A DNA stretch of 64,000 bases from CF-13 sp036782775 (lineage in GTDB: Bacteria > Chloroflexota > Dormibacteria > CF-121), in assembly GCA_036782775.1 (NCBI GenBank), contig DAIPYJ010000002.1, positions 1 to 64,000 on the forward strand, given 5' to 3'. Below, one piece after another: positions 51,237 to 60,345 of the stretch. Numbering within the stretch: position 1 is the first letter of the stretch; every line of letters starts with the position of its first letter. A program made the position numbers and the translations under genes. The notes below the pieces were generated by a model. It did no database searches. It was not told the DNA's origin and saw nothing but the letters and a program-made list of their open reading frames with translations.

Positions 51237-52076
51237 TCAGCGCTGGATCCGGCGCACGTAGATGCGCGCCAGGATGTTGGTGATGGCGACCAGGATCACG
51301 AGCAGCAGGGCGGCTGCCCAAGCCTGATCCTGCAGATTCTGGTAGGGCGAGAGCGCGTTGCGGAACACGGTCAGGGCCAGCGCTCCCATCGGGTGCAGCG
51401 GGTTGGAGGTGAAGTAGTCGTTCCCCAACGCCGTGAACAGTAGCGGGGCGGTTTCGCCGGCGGCGCGCGCCATCGACAGCAAGGCGCCGGTCACGATCCC
51501 GCCAAGGGCCGCCGGGACGACGATCTCAATGGTCACGCGCCAGCGCGGGGCACCCAGCGCCAACCCCGCTTCGCGCAACGCTTGCGGCACCAGCACCATG
51601 GCGGTCTCGGTGGCGCGGAGGATGACGGGCAGCATCAGGACCGCGAGCGCGACCGAGGCCGAGAGCGCCGAGAAATGTCCCAGGGTGGCGACCAGGACCG
51701 TGTAGGCGAAGATGCCGAAGGCGATCGAGGGCAGGCCCGTCAGGACATCGCTGATGAAGCGCACAGTGTCGCCAATCTGGTTTCGGCCATACTCGGAGAG
51801 GAAGATGCCGATCAGCGCGCCGAAGGGCACGGCGAGGAGGGAGGCCACTCCAACAATGATGAAAGTCCCGACGATGGCGTTGAAGACGCCGCCGCCGGGA
51901 ACCCCGATCGGATGCGGCATGTCGGTGAAGAATCCGGGCGCGAGCATCCCGGGCAGCCCTTTGATGAGGACGAACACAAAGAGGATCGCCACCGGGATGG
52001 CGGCCAGGGTCACGCAGATGGCGATCAGGCCAACCACCAGGCGATCGACGGCGATCCGAACCCAGAGCCGGCTCAC
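51237..52076 (-). CDS. pstA: Phosphate ABC transporter permease PstA
   Basis: The 279-residue permease has six hydrophobic segments and the ABC-permease loop (LREAGLALGAPRWRVTIEIV) that contacts PstB. GGVFNAIVGTFIIVGVASLL and MARAAGETAPLLFTALGN are characteristic of PstA. The start overlaps the pstC stop by 4 nt (ATGA), so the two membrane subunits are co-translated. Confidence 0.95.
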   Translation of the reverse strand: MSRLWVRIAVDRLVVGLIAICVTLAAIPVAILFVFVLIKGLPGMLAPGFFTDMPHPIGVPGGGVFNAIVGTFIIVGVASLLAVPFGALIGIFLSEYGRNQIGDTVRFISDVLTGLPSIAFGIFAYTVLVATLGHFSALSASVALAVLMLPVILRATETAMVLVPQALREAGLALGAPRWRVTIEIVVPAALGGIVTGALLSMARAAGETAPLLFTALGNDYFTSNPLHPMGALALTVFRNALSPYQNLQDQAWAAALLLVILVAITNILARIYVRRIQR

Positions 52077-53059
52077 GCGGCAGACGGCTCCGAGCCGCTG
52101 AAGCGCCAGATCAACAGGCGGGCCAGGACGTTGACCGCGATCGTGACCACCATGAGGATCAGGGCAAGCTCGAAGAGCGCTCCCTGATACACCTTGCCGA
52201 CCGCCTCGGTGAACTCATTCGCGATCACGCTCGGCAGCGTGTAGCCCAGGCTGAAGAGTGACGCGCTGATGTTCGGAGTGTTTCCGATCACCATGGTGAC
52301 GGCGATCGTCTCGCCCAGCGCGCGACCCAGCGACAGCAGGACCGCTCCCGTAACGCCGACCCTGGCATAGGGAAGAATCACCGACCAGATCGTCTCGGCG
52401 CGTGTGGCCCCCAACGCCATGCTGGCCTCCCGCAGTGCGCGCGGCACTGCCTGGATGACATCGCGCGAAAGTGCCGTCATGATCGGCAGCACCATGATGG
52501 CGAGCACCACGCCGGAGGTAAGGAAGCCGTAGCCGCTCGCCTGGCCTCGAAAGAGTGGCAGGAACCCCAACGTGTGGCTTAGAACTGGAGCGATACGATC
52601 CCGCATGATCGGCACCAGGATGAAAAACGCCCAGAGCCCGATCACGACGCTGGGAATCGCCGCCAGCAACTCAATGGCGAACGAGAGTGGGCCACGGATC
52701 CAGCGCAGGCCACCCTCCTCGGCGAGGAACAGCGCCGCGCCGATCCCGATCGGAAACGCCAGCACGATGCCAATCGCCGAGGTCACCAGTGTGCCGTAAA
52801 TCGCCGGCAACGCTCCAAAGCGCAGGTGAACGGGATCCCAGACCCGGCCCACAACAAAGCCCAGCCCAGAGCGGCTGATGGAGGGGAGCGCCGGCAAGAA
52901 GAGCGACAGCAGGAAGATGAGCGCGACCAGAAAAACGACAAAGGCCGACGCATAGGCGAGGGCGCGAAAAACGCGATCCTCGGTGTTGAGGCGCCGCTGG
53001 CGGGACGTCCCCGCCGGCGGCGCTGGAACCACCATCGACTCGGCAGTCGGGCGACTCAT
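52073..53059 (-). CDS. pstC: Phosphate ABC transporter permease PstC
   Basis: The 328-residue permease has six main hydrophobic helices and the EAA-type loop (LREASMALGATRAETIWSVI). GRALGETIAVTMVIGNTPNI is a conserved PstC stretch. A cytoplasmic N-terminus of about 30 residues precedes helix 1. It lies 9 nt after pstS and is coupled to pstA. It forms the phosphate channel with PstA. Confidence 0.95.
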   Translation of the reverse strand: MSRPTAESMVVPAPPAGTSRQRRLNTEDRVFRALAYASAFVVFLVALIFLLSLFLPALPSISRSGLGFVVGRVWDPVHLRFGALPAIYGTLVTSAIGIVLAFPIGIGAALFLAEEGGLRWIRGPLSFAIELLAAIPSVVIGLWAFFILVPIMRDRIAPVLSHTLGFLPLFRGQASGYGFLTSGVVLAIMVLPIMTALSRDVIQAVPRALREASMALGATRAETIWSVILPYARVGVTGAVLLSLGRALGETIAVTMVIGNTPNISASLFSLGYTLPSVIANEFTEAVGKVYQGALFELALILMVVTIAVNVLARLLIWRFSGSEPSAA

Positions 53060-53068
53060 TGCGAGGTT

Positions 53069-54169
53069 TTAGGAGTTTGGTTTCAGCAGCTGAGTGCCTC
53101 CCGAGGTCACGCCCTCGAGCGCATTCAGGTCGTCGTGGACCATCGTGGTCGGCAGCCTGGCGTAGTGAACGTTGGCGGCGTACTGCTGGCCGTCGTTGAT
53201 CAGCCAGTACAGCAAGTCGACGACCGCCGTGCCCTTGGTCTTGTCAGCCTGGTTCTTGTAAACCATGAGCCAGCTATAGCCGGTGATCGGTGCGCTGTCC
53301 TTGCCGGGAGCATTGACGATCGAGAACGACGTTGGATTGACACCGTTGAACTGAGCAGCGGCAGCGGTTGCGCCCTCCGGACTCGGCAATACAAAGCTGC
53401 CATCGTGGTTCTTGAGCTTGGCCTGCGTCATGTTGGTCTGCAAGATGTAGGCGAGTTCGACGTAGCCGATCGCACCCGGCGTTTGCTTGATCGTGGTGGC
53501 GACGGCTTCGTTGCCTTTCGCCCCCTGCCCAACCGGCCAGTTGACCGACTTTCCCTTGCCGACCTTCGCACGCCAATCCCCGCTCACGGTCGAGAGATAG
53601 TCAGTGAAGATGTAGCTGGTTCCACTTCCATCCGAGCGGTGCACGACGGAGATGTTCTCGTTGGGCAGATTCACGCCGCTGTTGTCGGCAGCCAGTGCGG
53701 GATCGTTCCATTTCTTGATGGTGCCGAGGAAGATTCCCGCGGTCGTGTCGGGAGTCAGCCTCAGCTGCCCATCGGCGACTCCGCTGAGGTTGTAGGCAAG
53801 GCCTTCCGTGCCCAGCGTCGAAGCGATCTGGACGACGGAATCGGAGCCGCCAGCCGCCGCAAGCTCCTTGGAGGACATCGGTACGTCGCTGGCGCCGAAG
53901 TCCACCGTTTTTGCCGTCAGCTGCTGGATGCCGGCACCCGATCCGACCGCCTGGTAATTGACCGTTACCTGGCTGTACTTCTGGTTATAGGCGTAAAAGG
54001 CAGCCGTGTAGAACGGTGCGGGAAAGGTTGCGCCGGCTCCGGTCAGGGAGGCTTGTGGCGGCGTTGGACCGCCGGCCCCCGTCGAGGGATTGTTGGCAGT
54101 GCTGTTGCTTCCGCAGGCGGCGAGCAGCAGCGTCGCGCCGGCGGAGAACACGAGCAAGAGACGTTTCAT
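53069..54169 (-). CDS. pstS: Phosphate-binding lipoprotein PstS
   Basis: The 366-residue binding protein begins with a lipoprotein signal (LLLVFSAGATLLLAACGSNS; the cysteine follows LLAA). The phosphate-binding fold is seen in LTGAGATFPAPFYTAAF and HRSDGSGTSYIFTDYLS, with the GSGT phosphate loop. Start ATG at 54169 has GGAGGAAG at the right distance; the 9 extra codons upstream are not used. A Pho-box-like direct repeat lies about 95 nt upstream, at the end of phoR. It delivers phosphate to PstCAB. Confidence 0.96.
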   Translation of the reverse strand: MKRLLLVFSAGATLLLAACGSNSTANNPSTGAGGPTPPQASLTGAGATFPAPFYTAAFYAYNQKYSQVTVNYQAVGSGAGIQQLTAKTVDFGASDVPMSSKELAAAGGSDSVVQIASTLGTEGLAYNLSGVADGQLRLTPDTTAGIFLGTIKKWNDPALAADNSGVNLPNENISVVHRSDGSGTSYIFTDYLSTVSGDWRAKVGKGKSVNWPVGQGAKGNEAVATTIKQTPGAIGYVELAYILQTNMTQAKLKNHDGSFVLPSPEGATAAAAQFNGVNPTSFSIVNAPGKDSAPITGYSWLMVYKNQADKTKGTAVVDLLYWLINDGQQYAANVHYARLPTTMVHDDLNALEGVTSGGTQLLKPNS

Positions 54170-54262
54170 GCGACGAACTTCCTCCTTCAGGAACACGCTG
54201 ATTGCGATTCGACGACCCGCCTCCGATGCTAGCCAGCGCGGGTAATCGACCGGCGGGTAACG

Positions 54263-54280
54263 GGTTAAGGCCTGGTTAAC
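54263..54280 (-). promoter_or_regulatory. Candidate Pho box upstream of pstS
   Basis: On the minus strand GTTAACC (54280-54274) and CTTAACC (54269-54263) are direct repeats with an 11-nt period, like Pho boxes of GTTCACC type. A further GTTACCC occurs at 54261-54255. The site overlaps the last codons of phoR. PhoB binding is inference. Confidence 0.5.
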
Positions 54281-55365
54281 GACGCGCGAGGAAGGCGCAC
54301 CCGCATCTCCGTTCCGACGTTCGGCGTGCTTTCGGCCGAGATCCCTCCCCCCTGGAGCTCGAGCAGGTGTCGCGCAATCGAGAGCCCGAGGCCGCTGCCT
54401 TGATGGGCTGATCGCGATTGGTCGACCTTGTAAAAGCGCTCGAAGATTCGCGGCAAATCCTTCGAGGGGATGCCCTGACCCGTATCCCGAACCGTGATCT
54501 CGATGCGTGTCTCGTCGGCGCGCGCTCCAAGGACAACCTCGCCCTTGGTCGTGAATTTCAGCGCGTTGTCAATCAGGCTTTGCAGCGCCTGCTCGGCCTT
54601 CGCGCGGTCTCCGAGCGCCAGCAGCGGCGCTTGTCCGTCCTCATCCAGCAGCCTCAGCCGGAGACCGAGCTGGCTGGCTCGAGTCTGGTTCGCTTGCCGC
54701 AACTCTTCGAGCATGGCGCGCACGTCGAAGGGTTCCCGGCCAACCGTGATGCTCTGGTCGTCCAGCGCCGCCAGCTGGCCGAGGTTCGAGACCATTGCCT
54801 GGAGCCGCTGGGATTCCTGCAGCACGCGATCGACGAAGGCGCGGGCATCATGCGCCGGTGGCAATTCATCGGCCAGCGTCTGGGCAGCCAGGTCGAGGCC
54901 GGCGAGCGGTGTGCGCATCTCGTGGGCAAGGTTGGCGACGAACTGCTGGCGCACCGTCTCGAGGTACCGCAGGCGAGTCGCATCGCGAAAGAGGAGCGCC
55001 AATCCCGGGCCGTCAAGCGGGATGGCCCGCACGTAAACGACGCGACGAGCGACCGGCAGCTCGAACTCGGCCCCACCTTCCAATTGGTCCTGGCCCGCTC
55101 TCGCCGCGAGGGCATCGATCCGGTGGTCCCGAATCGTCTCCATGATCGACCGTCCGGTGCCCCCTTCCAGACCGGGAAAGATGCGCACGGCCGCCGGGTT
55201 GTGCCAGCGCACCAGGCCGGCCTCCAGCAGGACCACGCCATCCTCGAGGTGACTGAGCAACTCGCGCGCCGGCAGGCTGTTGTCGACACTCGGTGATTCG
55301 GAAGTCAGCGGAGCAGAATCCGGGCGGCGCGACCGTAAACGGGAACCCCAACCAGGCAACTTCAT
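54265..55365 (-). CDS. phoR: PAS-containing histidine kinase (PhoR-like)
   Basis: The kinase of about 366 residues has no membrane helix. A PAS domain (ELLSHLEDGVVLLEAGLVRW to LALLFRDATRLRYLETVRQQ) is followed by HisKA (FVANLAHEMRTPLAGLDL, with the phospho-acceptor His) and an ATPase domain (LIDNALKFTTKGE, RDTGQGIPSKDL, GSGLGLSIARHLL). ATG at 55365 (MKLPGWGSRLR) is preferred because the segment upstream has no family features. Its place before pstS-phoB supports PhoR, but E. coli-type PhoR has an N-terminal membrane region that this one lacks. Confidence 0.85.
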   Translation of the reverse strand: MKLPGWGSRLRSRRPDSAPLTSESPSVDNSLPARELLSHLEDGVVLLEAGLVRWHNPAAVRIFPGLEGGTGRSIMETIRDHRIDALAARAGQDQLEGGAEFELPVARRVVYVRAIPLDGPGLALLFRDATRLRYLETVRQQFVANLAHEMRTPLAGLDLAAQTLADELPPAHDARAFVDRVLQESQRLQAMVSNLGQLAALDDQSITVGREPFDVRAMLEELRQANQTRASQLGLRLRLLDEDGQAPLLALGDRAKAEQALQSLIDNALKFTTKGEVVLGARADETRIEITVRDTGQGIPSKDLPRIFERFYKVDQSRSAHQGSGLGLSIARHLLELQGGGISAESTPNVGTEMRVRLPRASLTRP

Positions 55366-55437
55366 GCCTGGCCGGAATCTAGCAGAGCACTCGTTCCGAT
55401 AAGGTTCTAGGGGCTGTCGATCATCTGGAGGTGAGTT

Positions 55438-56046
55438 ATGAGGCTGAGCCTGGTTCCACAAGAACGGCGCTTTTATGCGCTCTTCAAGCGCCAGGGTGAA
55501 CTGGTCAACGAGGCGCTCGAGCAACTACGCAACGGCCTGCTCGAGGGGCAGACGCGCCATCCGCGCCTGCGCGAGATCGAGCATGAGTGCGACGACGTCA
55601 CCCATGAGATTTACAGCCTGATCAATCACACCTTCGTCACCCCGCTCGAACGCGAAGACATCTTCGACCTCGCCTCGTCGCTCGATGAGGTCGTGGATCT
55701 CGCCGAGGAGGTGTCGGACAAGATCGATCTCTATCGAGTCAAGGAGATCACCAGCCACGCAAAGCGAATGGGTGAGGCGCTGGCCAAAGCCGGCAAGGAG
55801 CTCGAGCAGGCCGTCGCTGGCCTGGAAGGGTTCCGCGATCTCGCTCCTCACCGCCTCGCGATTCACAGCCTGGAAAACGAAGGGGACCAAATCACCCGCG
55901 AGGCGCTGGCGCAGCTCTTTACCGACGGAGCGACGCCCAACGATCTCGTCAAATGGAAGGACCTGTACGACTTGCTCGAGGCCACCATGGACCAGTGCGA
56001 GCATGTCGCCAACGTTCTCGAGGCGACCTCGATCAAGAATGCCTGA
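55438..56046 (+). CDS. DUF47/PhoU-like phosphate transport regulator
   Basis: The 202-residue all-helical protein is of the DUF47 (TIGR00153) group, a single PhoU-like module: RRFYALFKRQGELVNEALEQ (written from ERRFYALF), LREIEHECDDVTHEIYSLI, TPLEREDIFDLASSLDEVVD, and IHSLENEGDQITREALAQLF. The paired acidic motifs could bind metal. It overlaps the pit gene by 8 nt, the normal arrangement in which the protein supports the Pit transporter. GGAGGTGAG just before the ATG is a strong ribosome site. Divergent from phoR. Confidence 0.93.
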   Translation: MRLSLVPQERRFYALFKRQGELVNEALEQLRNGLLEGQTRHPRLREIEHECDDVTHEIYSLINHTFVTPLEREDIFDLASSLDEVVDLAEEVSDKIDLYRVKEITSHAKRMGEALAKAGKELEQAVAGLEGFRDLAPHRLAIHSLENEGDQITREALAQLFTDGATPNDLVKWKDLYDLLEATMDQCEHVANVLEATSIKNA

Positions 56047-57049
56047 TCAGCTGCTGCTGATCATCACCATCCTCATCGCGGTCTGTTTCGATTTCACGAA
56101 CGGGTTTCACGACACCGCGAACGCGATCGCCACCTCGGTGTCGACCCGTGCGCTGTCGCCACGCATGGCGGTCCTCATGTCGGCCGTGCTCAATCTCGCC
56201 GGCGCGATCGTGACCGTCGTCTTCTTCCAGGCCAAGGTCTCCAACACCATCGGACAGATCGTGGCCTTCAAAGCGGGCCTGGTCGTCATCATCGCCGCCC
56301 TGGTCGGCGCGATCACCTGGAACCTGATCACTTGGTATCTCGGCCTGCCGAGTAGCTCGACCCACGCGCTGGTGGGGGCGCTCTGCGGCGCCGCCATCGC
56401 CGCCTCCCACGGCTTAGCCGGTGTCAACGGGAAACAGTTCTGGAAGACGGTGCTCTCGCTGATCGTTTCACCGCCCGTCGGCTTCCTGGCCGCGGCCATT
56501 CTGATGACGGTCCTGCTCGTATTCCTATATCGGGCGAGGCCTGCGCCGCTCAACCGCACCTTTCGCGGACTGCAGGTGCTGACCGGAGCGCTCGTCTCCT
56601 ATTCCCACGGTGCCAACGACGCGCAGAAGACGATGGCCGTTATCACGCTCGCCCTGGTGGCGACCGGCCACCTCGCAAAGTTCAAGGTGCCGATTTGGGT
56701 CGTGCTGCTGTCGGCGACGGCGATCGCCTTTGGCACCTATGCGGGCGGATGGCGCATCATCCGAACGCTGGGCTGGCGTATCTACAAGCTCGACCCGGCG
56801 ACCGGAATGAGCGCCCAGCTGGCAGGCGCGGCCGTGATCCAGTTCGCCACGCAGTTCGGTTTGCCAGTTTCGACCACGCACGTGATCACCGGATCGGTGA
56901 TGGGCGCCGGCGCGTCACGCCGCCTCTCGGCCCTGCGCTGGGGGTTAGGCGCGAACATCGTGACCGCCTGGCTGATCACGATTCCCGCGGCGGGGATCGT
57001 CAGCTGGATCGTCTACGCGATTCTCAACACGGCCGGGCTCCGCGGCTAA
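56039..57049 (+). CDS. pit: Inorganic phosphate transporter Pit
   Basis: The 336-residue low-affinity phosphate transporter has about ten hydrophobic helices in two inverted repeats. The PiT signature is seen twice: DFTNGFHDTANAIATSVSTR in the N-half and VSYSHGANDAQKTMAVIT in the C-half. GLPSSSTHALVGAL and GLPVSTTHVITGSVMG are the paired substrate-site segments. Start is ATG at 56039, inside the end of the DUF47 gene. With PstSCAB, the cell thus has both high- and low-affinity uptake. Confidence 0.95.
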   Translation: MPDQLLLIITILIAVCFDFTNGFHDTANAIATSVSTRALSPRMAVLMSAVLNLAGAIVTVVFFQAKVSNTIGQIVAFKAGLVVIIAALVGAITWNLITWYLGLPSSSTHALVGALCGAAIAASHGLAGVNGKQFWKTVLSLIVSPPVGFLAAAILMTVLLVFLYRARPAPLNRTFRGLQVLTGALVSYSHGANDAQKTMAVITLALVATGHLAKFKVPIWVVLLSATAIAFGTYAGGWRIIRTLGWRIYKLDPATGMSAQLAGAAVIQFATQFGLPVSTTHVITGSVMGAGASRRLSALRWGLGANIVTAWLITIPAAGIVSWIVYAILNTAGLRG

Positions 57050-57055
57050 GCAGAA

Positions 57056-57094
57056 GAAGAAAAAGCCGCCCCGTGGGGAGAGCAGGGAGCGGCT
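57056..57094 (-). terminator. Rho-independent terminator (minus strand)
   Basis: AGCCGCCCC (57064-57072) pairs with GGGAGCGGCT (57085-57094) with one mismatch; on the minus strand the stem is followed by TTTTTCTTCTTC. It would stop transcription from the YdeI-like gene 90 nt upstream, and protects the pit 3' end. Confidence 0.75.
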
Positions 57095-57182
57095 GGGAAT
57101 GGGAAACGATGATCGACTCGAGCCCAGACTAGAGTCGCTGCGTAAAGTCGCGGCGTGCGGACGATTAAAGATTTGCGACAGT

Positions 57183-57713
57183 TCACGCTGTCTCCACAAG
57201 CCTGCCGTTCTTTGACAGGCTGGGATCGGTACAAGAGGCAAGATCGAAACAGCAGGGCCTACGCTTGCCGCCCTTCATTTTCGAGATGCTTACTTCAATG
57301 CGCCGCTTGCGCGTATCCGGGTTTGCGGTTGCATTGACCCAGCGAACCCATTCCCAGCGCGCCATCGGGGTAATGTCTTTCCAGACATCCTGGATCTTCT
57401 GAGGAGCGACCGCGAGAGCTCGCTGAAAATCCGGCGGCACGTCTGGCTCCGGCCATTCCTTGACTGGCTGAATTTGGAGCGTTGCGGATTGACCGGCCTT
57501 AACACGAGCGGCTCGTTGTAGCTTTGCCTCGATCCTGAGCCAGTGGCCAGATGTGCCGTCTGGTTCCACGACCGTCTGGAATGGATGCCCATTAAGGGAA
57601 GCTTGTACCGCCACTTGCCCACGCGACGGTAGGGCTCGGCTCGCGTGCTGGGGCAGGCGCACGATCGTCGACTTATCAACCCTTGCCAGCGCCGCCTTGA
57701 ACCGAATCGTCAG
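57183..57713 (-). CDS. YdeI/OmpD-associated family protein with DUF1905 domain
   Basis: About 176 residues. The N-terminal DUF1905 barrel (ending ...VAVQASLNGHPFQTVV, WLRIEAKLQRAARVKAGQSA) is followed by the YdeI helical domain (DVPPDFQRALAVAPQKIQDV, WEWVRWVNATANPDTRKRRI). The DUF1905 strand TIRFKAALARVDKSTIVRLP lies upstream of the first usual start, GTG at 57662, so translation probably begins earlier, perhaps at CTG 57713, which overlaps the previous stop in a CTGA arrangement. The C-terminus has an unusual Cys-containing tail. Function is unclear; it is coupled to a DUF1801 gene, a frequent pairing. Confidence 0.82.
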   Translation of the reverse strand: MTIRFKAALARVDKSTIVRLPQHASRALPSRGQVAVQASLNGHPFQTVVEPDGTSGHWLRIEAKLQRAARVKAGQSATLQIQPVKEWPEPDVPPDFQRALAVAPQKIQDVWKDITPMARWEWVRWVNATANPDTRKRRIEVSISKMKGGKRRPCCFDLASCTDPSLSKNGRLVETA

Positions 57714-58165
57714 CGCACCGCTCGCTTGACCAGCGCACGGACCTTCTTATCCACATCGTCCGTCCATCTCGTCAGGGAGAAATAGGTGGGCCAGATGTCA
57801 CCTTCGTCGAGGTTTGCCGCAGGGGCGAAGCCGATGGTCGCGTATCTTGCCTTGAACTTGTGCGCACTTTGGAAGAAGCAAATGACCTTGCCGTCCTTGG
57901 CATAGGCGGGCATCCCATACCAAGTTTTTGATGTGAGCGTCGGTGCGTTGGCTTTGACGATGGCATGAAGCCCTTCGGCGATCATCCGATCCGGTTTCGG
58001 CATTTCGGCGATCTTCGCGAGCACGTCGCTTTCCCCGTCCGCGGTGCCCGAGGCGGCGCGCCTCCGCTCCGCCACGAGGTCCTTCATCGCCGCCCGTTCA
58101 TCTTCGGTGAACACCTCGGACGCCTTGCCGGTCGTTCTCCGGGTTGCCTTCTTCTTGCCGCTCAT
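57710..58165 (-). CDS. DUF1801 domain protein
   Basis: The 151-residue protein has a Lys/Arg-rich N-terminus and a DUF1801 (YdhG-like) domain: TSKTWYGMPAYAKDGKVICF, then FFQSAHKFKARYATIGFAP, and the ending LDEGDIWPTYFSLTRWTDDV. DUF1801 proteins bind small ligands or metals and are often poorly defined. It is the first gene of a pair with the YdeI-like protein. The basic N-terminus could contact nucleic acid. The gap to the divergent gene at 58261 has no visible promoter. Confidence 0.82.
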   Translation of the reverse strand: MSGKKKATRRTTGKASEVFTEDERAAMKDLVAERRRAASGTADGESDVLAKIAEMPKPDRMIAEGLHAIVKANAPTLTSKTWYGMPAYAKDGKVICFFQSAHKFKARYATIGFAPAANLDEGDIWPTYFSLTRWTDDVDKKVRALVKRAVR

Positions 58166-58260
58166 GTCACATTCCTCCCCGTCTGAACCATCCGACGCGC
58201 CTCATTTTATGAGCGCTATCCGCAGTTGGCTTCTCGATTCCTGATCGACTTGCACCGATA

Positions 58261-58659
58261 ATGCGCCGCATGGGTCGCGATGCGTTATCCCTAGACGAAG
58301 TCGGTGGGCCGAACTGGTCGGCCGCCCTTGCCATCATTCGTGAAGGCGGCTACGTGGTGTACCGGGGAATCGGCTTAACCCTGAGGGACTACCACGGCCC
58401 GCGCCCCGCTCTTGGTCATTTGACTGCAAGGATTCAATCGTCGTGGCAAGCCGAGAACGTCACCAAGGATCGTGCGATTGCGGACCTCGAGCGAAGCAAG
58501 GCGACGATACAAGAGTTGATTGACGAGAGCTCAGAAATAGCGGCGTTAGCGCAGAAGCATGGCCTGGAGTATGAACCGATAGACGATTATGGAATGGGAG
58601 CCGTTCGACTGGCAGTCGAAGCTGATGGTTCGGTCACTTTTCACCTCCTAAACCGGTAG
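58261..58659 (+). CDS. Hypothetical protein
   Basis: The 132-residue product shows no family I recognise. GPNWSAALAIIREGGYVVYR suggests a short alpha/beta segment, followed by a charged helical stretch (ENVTKDRAIADLERSKATIQ) and a C-terminal strand pair (GMGAVRLAVEADGSVTFHLL). It has no membrane segment or signal peptide. Codon use is somewhat less GC-biased than in the core operons, in keeping with the accessory character of this stretch. 58660-58837 downstream has no gene. Confidence 0.5.
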   Translation: MRRMGRDALSLDEVGGPNWSAALAIIREGGYVVYRGIGLTLRDYHGPRPALGHLTARIQSSWQAENVTKDRAIADLERSKATIQELIDESSEIAALAQKHGLEYEPIDDYGMGAVRLAVEADGSVTFHLLNR

Positions 58660-58837
58660 GGAGACAAGCGGATCCCCTATGCGGCTATCAAGTCAACTCA
58701 GCGCATCCCAATCCGACTGACGCGTGGTCTAAATACAAAAGGCGAATGCCAGGACCTTCACACTGCCGTAACAATCGCCCTCTACCGTGCTACTCACTGT
58801 GCGGCGGGCGCTCGGAGACGGCTGGAGGAATCACGGG

Positions 58838-60288
58838 GTGTCACGTCGCTCCCCGAAGATCCTGGTCGCGCTCACTGCGGCGGTCGCACTGTCGGTCGGA
58901 TTTGCCTCGCTGACAGTGCTCGCCCAAGGAGGATCGACCCGCCTCCTCGCGACTGCTCGAAAGCCCAAGCCGAGTCCCACTCCGAGCGCCAGCCCAACCC
59001 CGACGCCGACGGCGACTCCATCTCCCAGTCGCACCCCAAGCCCGAGTCCGACCCCAAGTCCAACCCCGCTGCCTGGAAGCTGGAAAGACGTATCAAGTCA
59101 GAGCCTCCCGTCAGGCGTCAACTCATCTCAAAACCAAACGCTCCGTGGCGTTGCCATGCTCTCCGCGAGCGACGGCTGGGCAGTGGGCTGGGCACCTGAT
59201 GGAGCGGCAAACTACGGGGAAGTCACCCTCACCGAGCGCTGGAACGGATCACAGTGGTCGATCGTCCCGAGCCCGAACACCAACCTCTTTTACAACGAGC
59301 TCTGGGCCGTTTCAGCGGACGCTTCGACGGACGTCTGGGCAGTCGGACATATTGACGATGCCTCCGGCAATGAAAACACCCTCATCGAGCACTGGAAATG
59401 GGTCCCAGTGGTCGATGGTCCCGAGCCCTAATCCAGTCGCGTTCGAAGATGACCTTTACGCAGTCAAGGCGTTCGCTCCCAACGACGTGTGGGCAGCGGG
59501 TTGGTACTGGAACGGTCTCGGCACTTCTCCCGGATACGCGCTCGTTATTCACTGGAACGGTGTGGAGTGGTCGCAACTAGCCGCGCCGACCCCGGGCACC
59601 TTCTTAACCCGGATTTATGCCATGAGCGGGACTTCGGACAGCGACATCTGGACGGCTGGCGTCTATCAGCTCGTCTCCAACGGCACGCCGTACGCATTCG
59701 CCTCGCATTGGAACGGCTCGTCGTGGACCAGCTACACGCTGCCGACTGGACCGGGTTTCGTCAGTGCCGGTGAGATCCGCGGCCTGTTCGCGCTTCCGTC
59801 GGCGTCCGGTGTATCCACGGACGTTTGGGCGGTCGGCAACACCCCCGGCTATCTGGACGGTCTCTGCGACCACTGGGATGGCACAAACTGNNNNNNNNNN
59901 CGCGCTTCCGTCGGCGTCCGGTGTATCCACGGACGTTTGGGCGGTCGGCAACACGCAGGGCTACACCGCCGGCTATCTGGACGGTCTCTGCGACCACTGG
60001 GATGGCACAAACTGGACCAACTATCCCTGCGGTGGCTCCTTAGCCCCCTTCTACTCCGTGTCAGCCGTTGCCAGCAACTTCGTCTGGGCAGTGGGCGGCC
60101 AGGGATCGCCTGCCATCGCTTGGTGGGATGGTTATCGCTGGAACATGGCTTCAACCAGCCAGGTCCACGCCGCGATACTTTACGGAGTGAATGCGCTCAA
60201 CTCGTCATCCGCGCATGCGGTCGGCTACAACTACAACTACAGCATCAACACCGCGGAGACAACGGCCGAAATGTACTCCGTCCCCTGA
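58838..60288 (+). CDS. Secreted WNGxW-repeat propeller protein, frameshifted and gapped
   Basis: The start GTG at 58838 has GGAGG 9 nt upstream. A signal peptide (ILVALTAAVALSVGFASLTV) and a Pro/Ser/Thr linker (SPTPSASPTPTPTATP) precede beta-propeller repeats of the type HWNGSQWSMVPSPN and DVWAVG. The first frame stops at 59431, but the repeat continues in another frame from 59396: an extra A in TGGAAATGGG (59396-59398) breaks HW-NGSQW. Correcting it restores a single frame up to the N gap at 59891. The gene resumes after the gap and ends at 60288. The frameshift may be an assembly error. Such surface propeller proteins probably bind polymers or other cells; the ligand is unknown. Confidence 0.75.
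59789..60014 (+). repeat. Duplicated segment flanking the second N gap
   Basis: 59789-59890 and 59901-60014 are near-identical copies, except that the second has 12 extra bases (four codons) inside. The 10 Ns lie exactly between them. It is either a collapsed tandem repeat or two overlapping contig ends that were not merged. Confidence 0.85.
59891..59900. other. Assembly gap (10 N) in propeller gene
   Basis: Ten Ns between two nearly identical flanks, so the missing sequence may be zero or negative in length. Confidence 0.95.
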
Positions 60289-60345
60289 GGAGGCGCCAGC
60301 AGAGCAGACCGGTCAGACGTCGAACCTCCTCCATAAAGTAACGCC

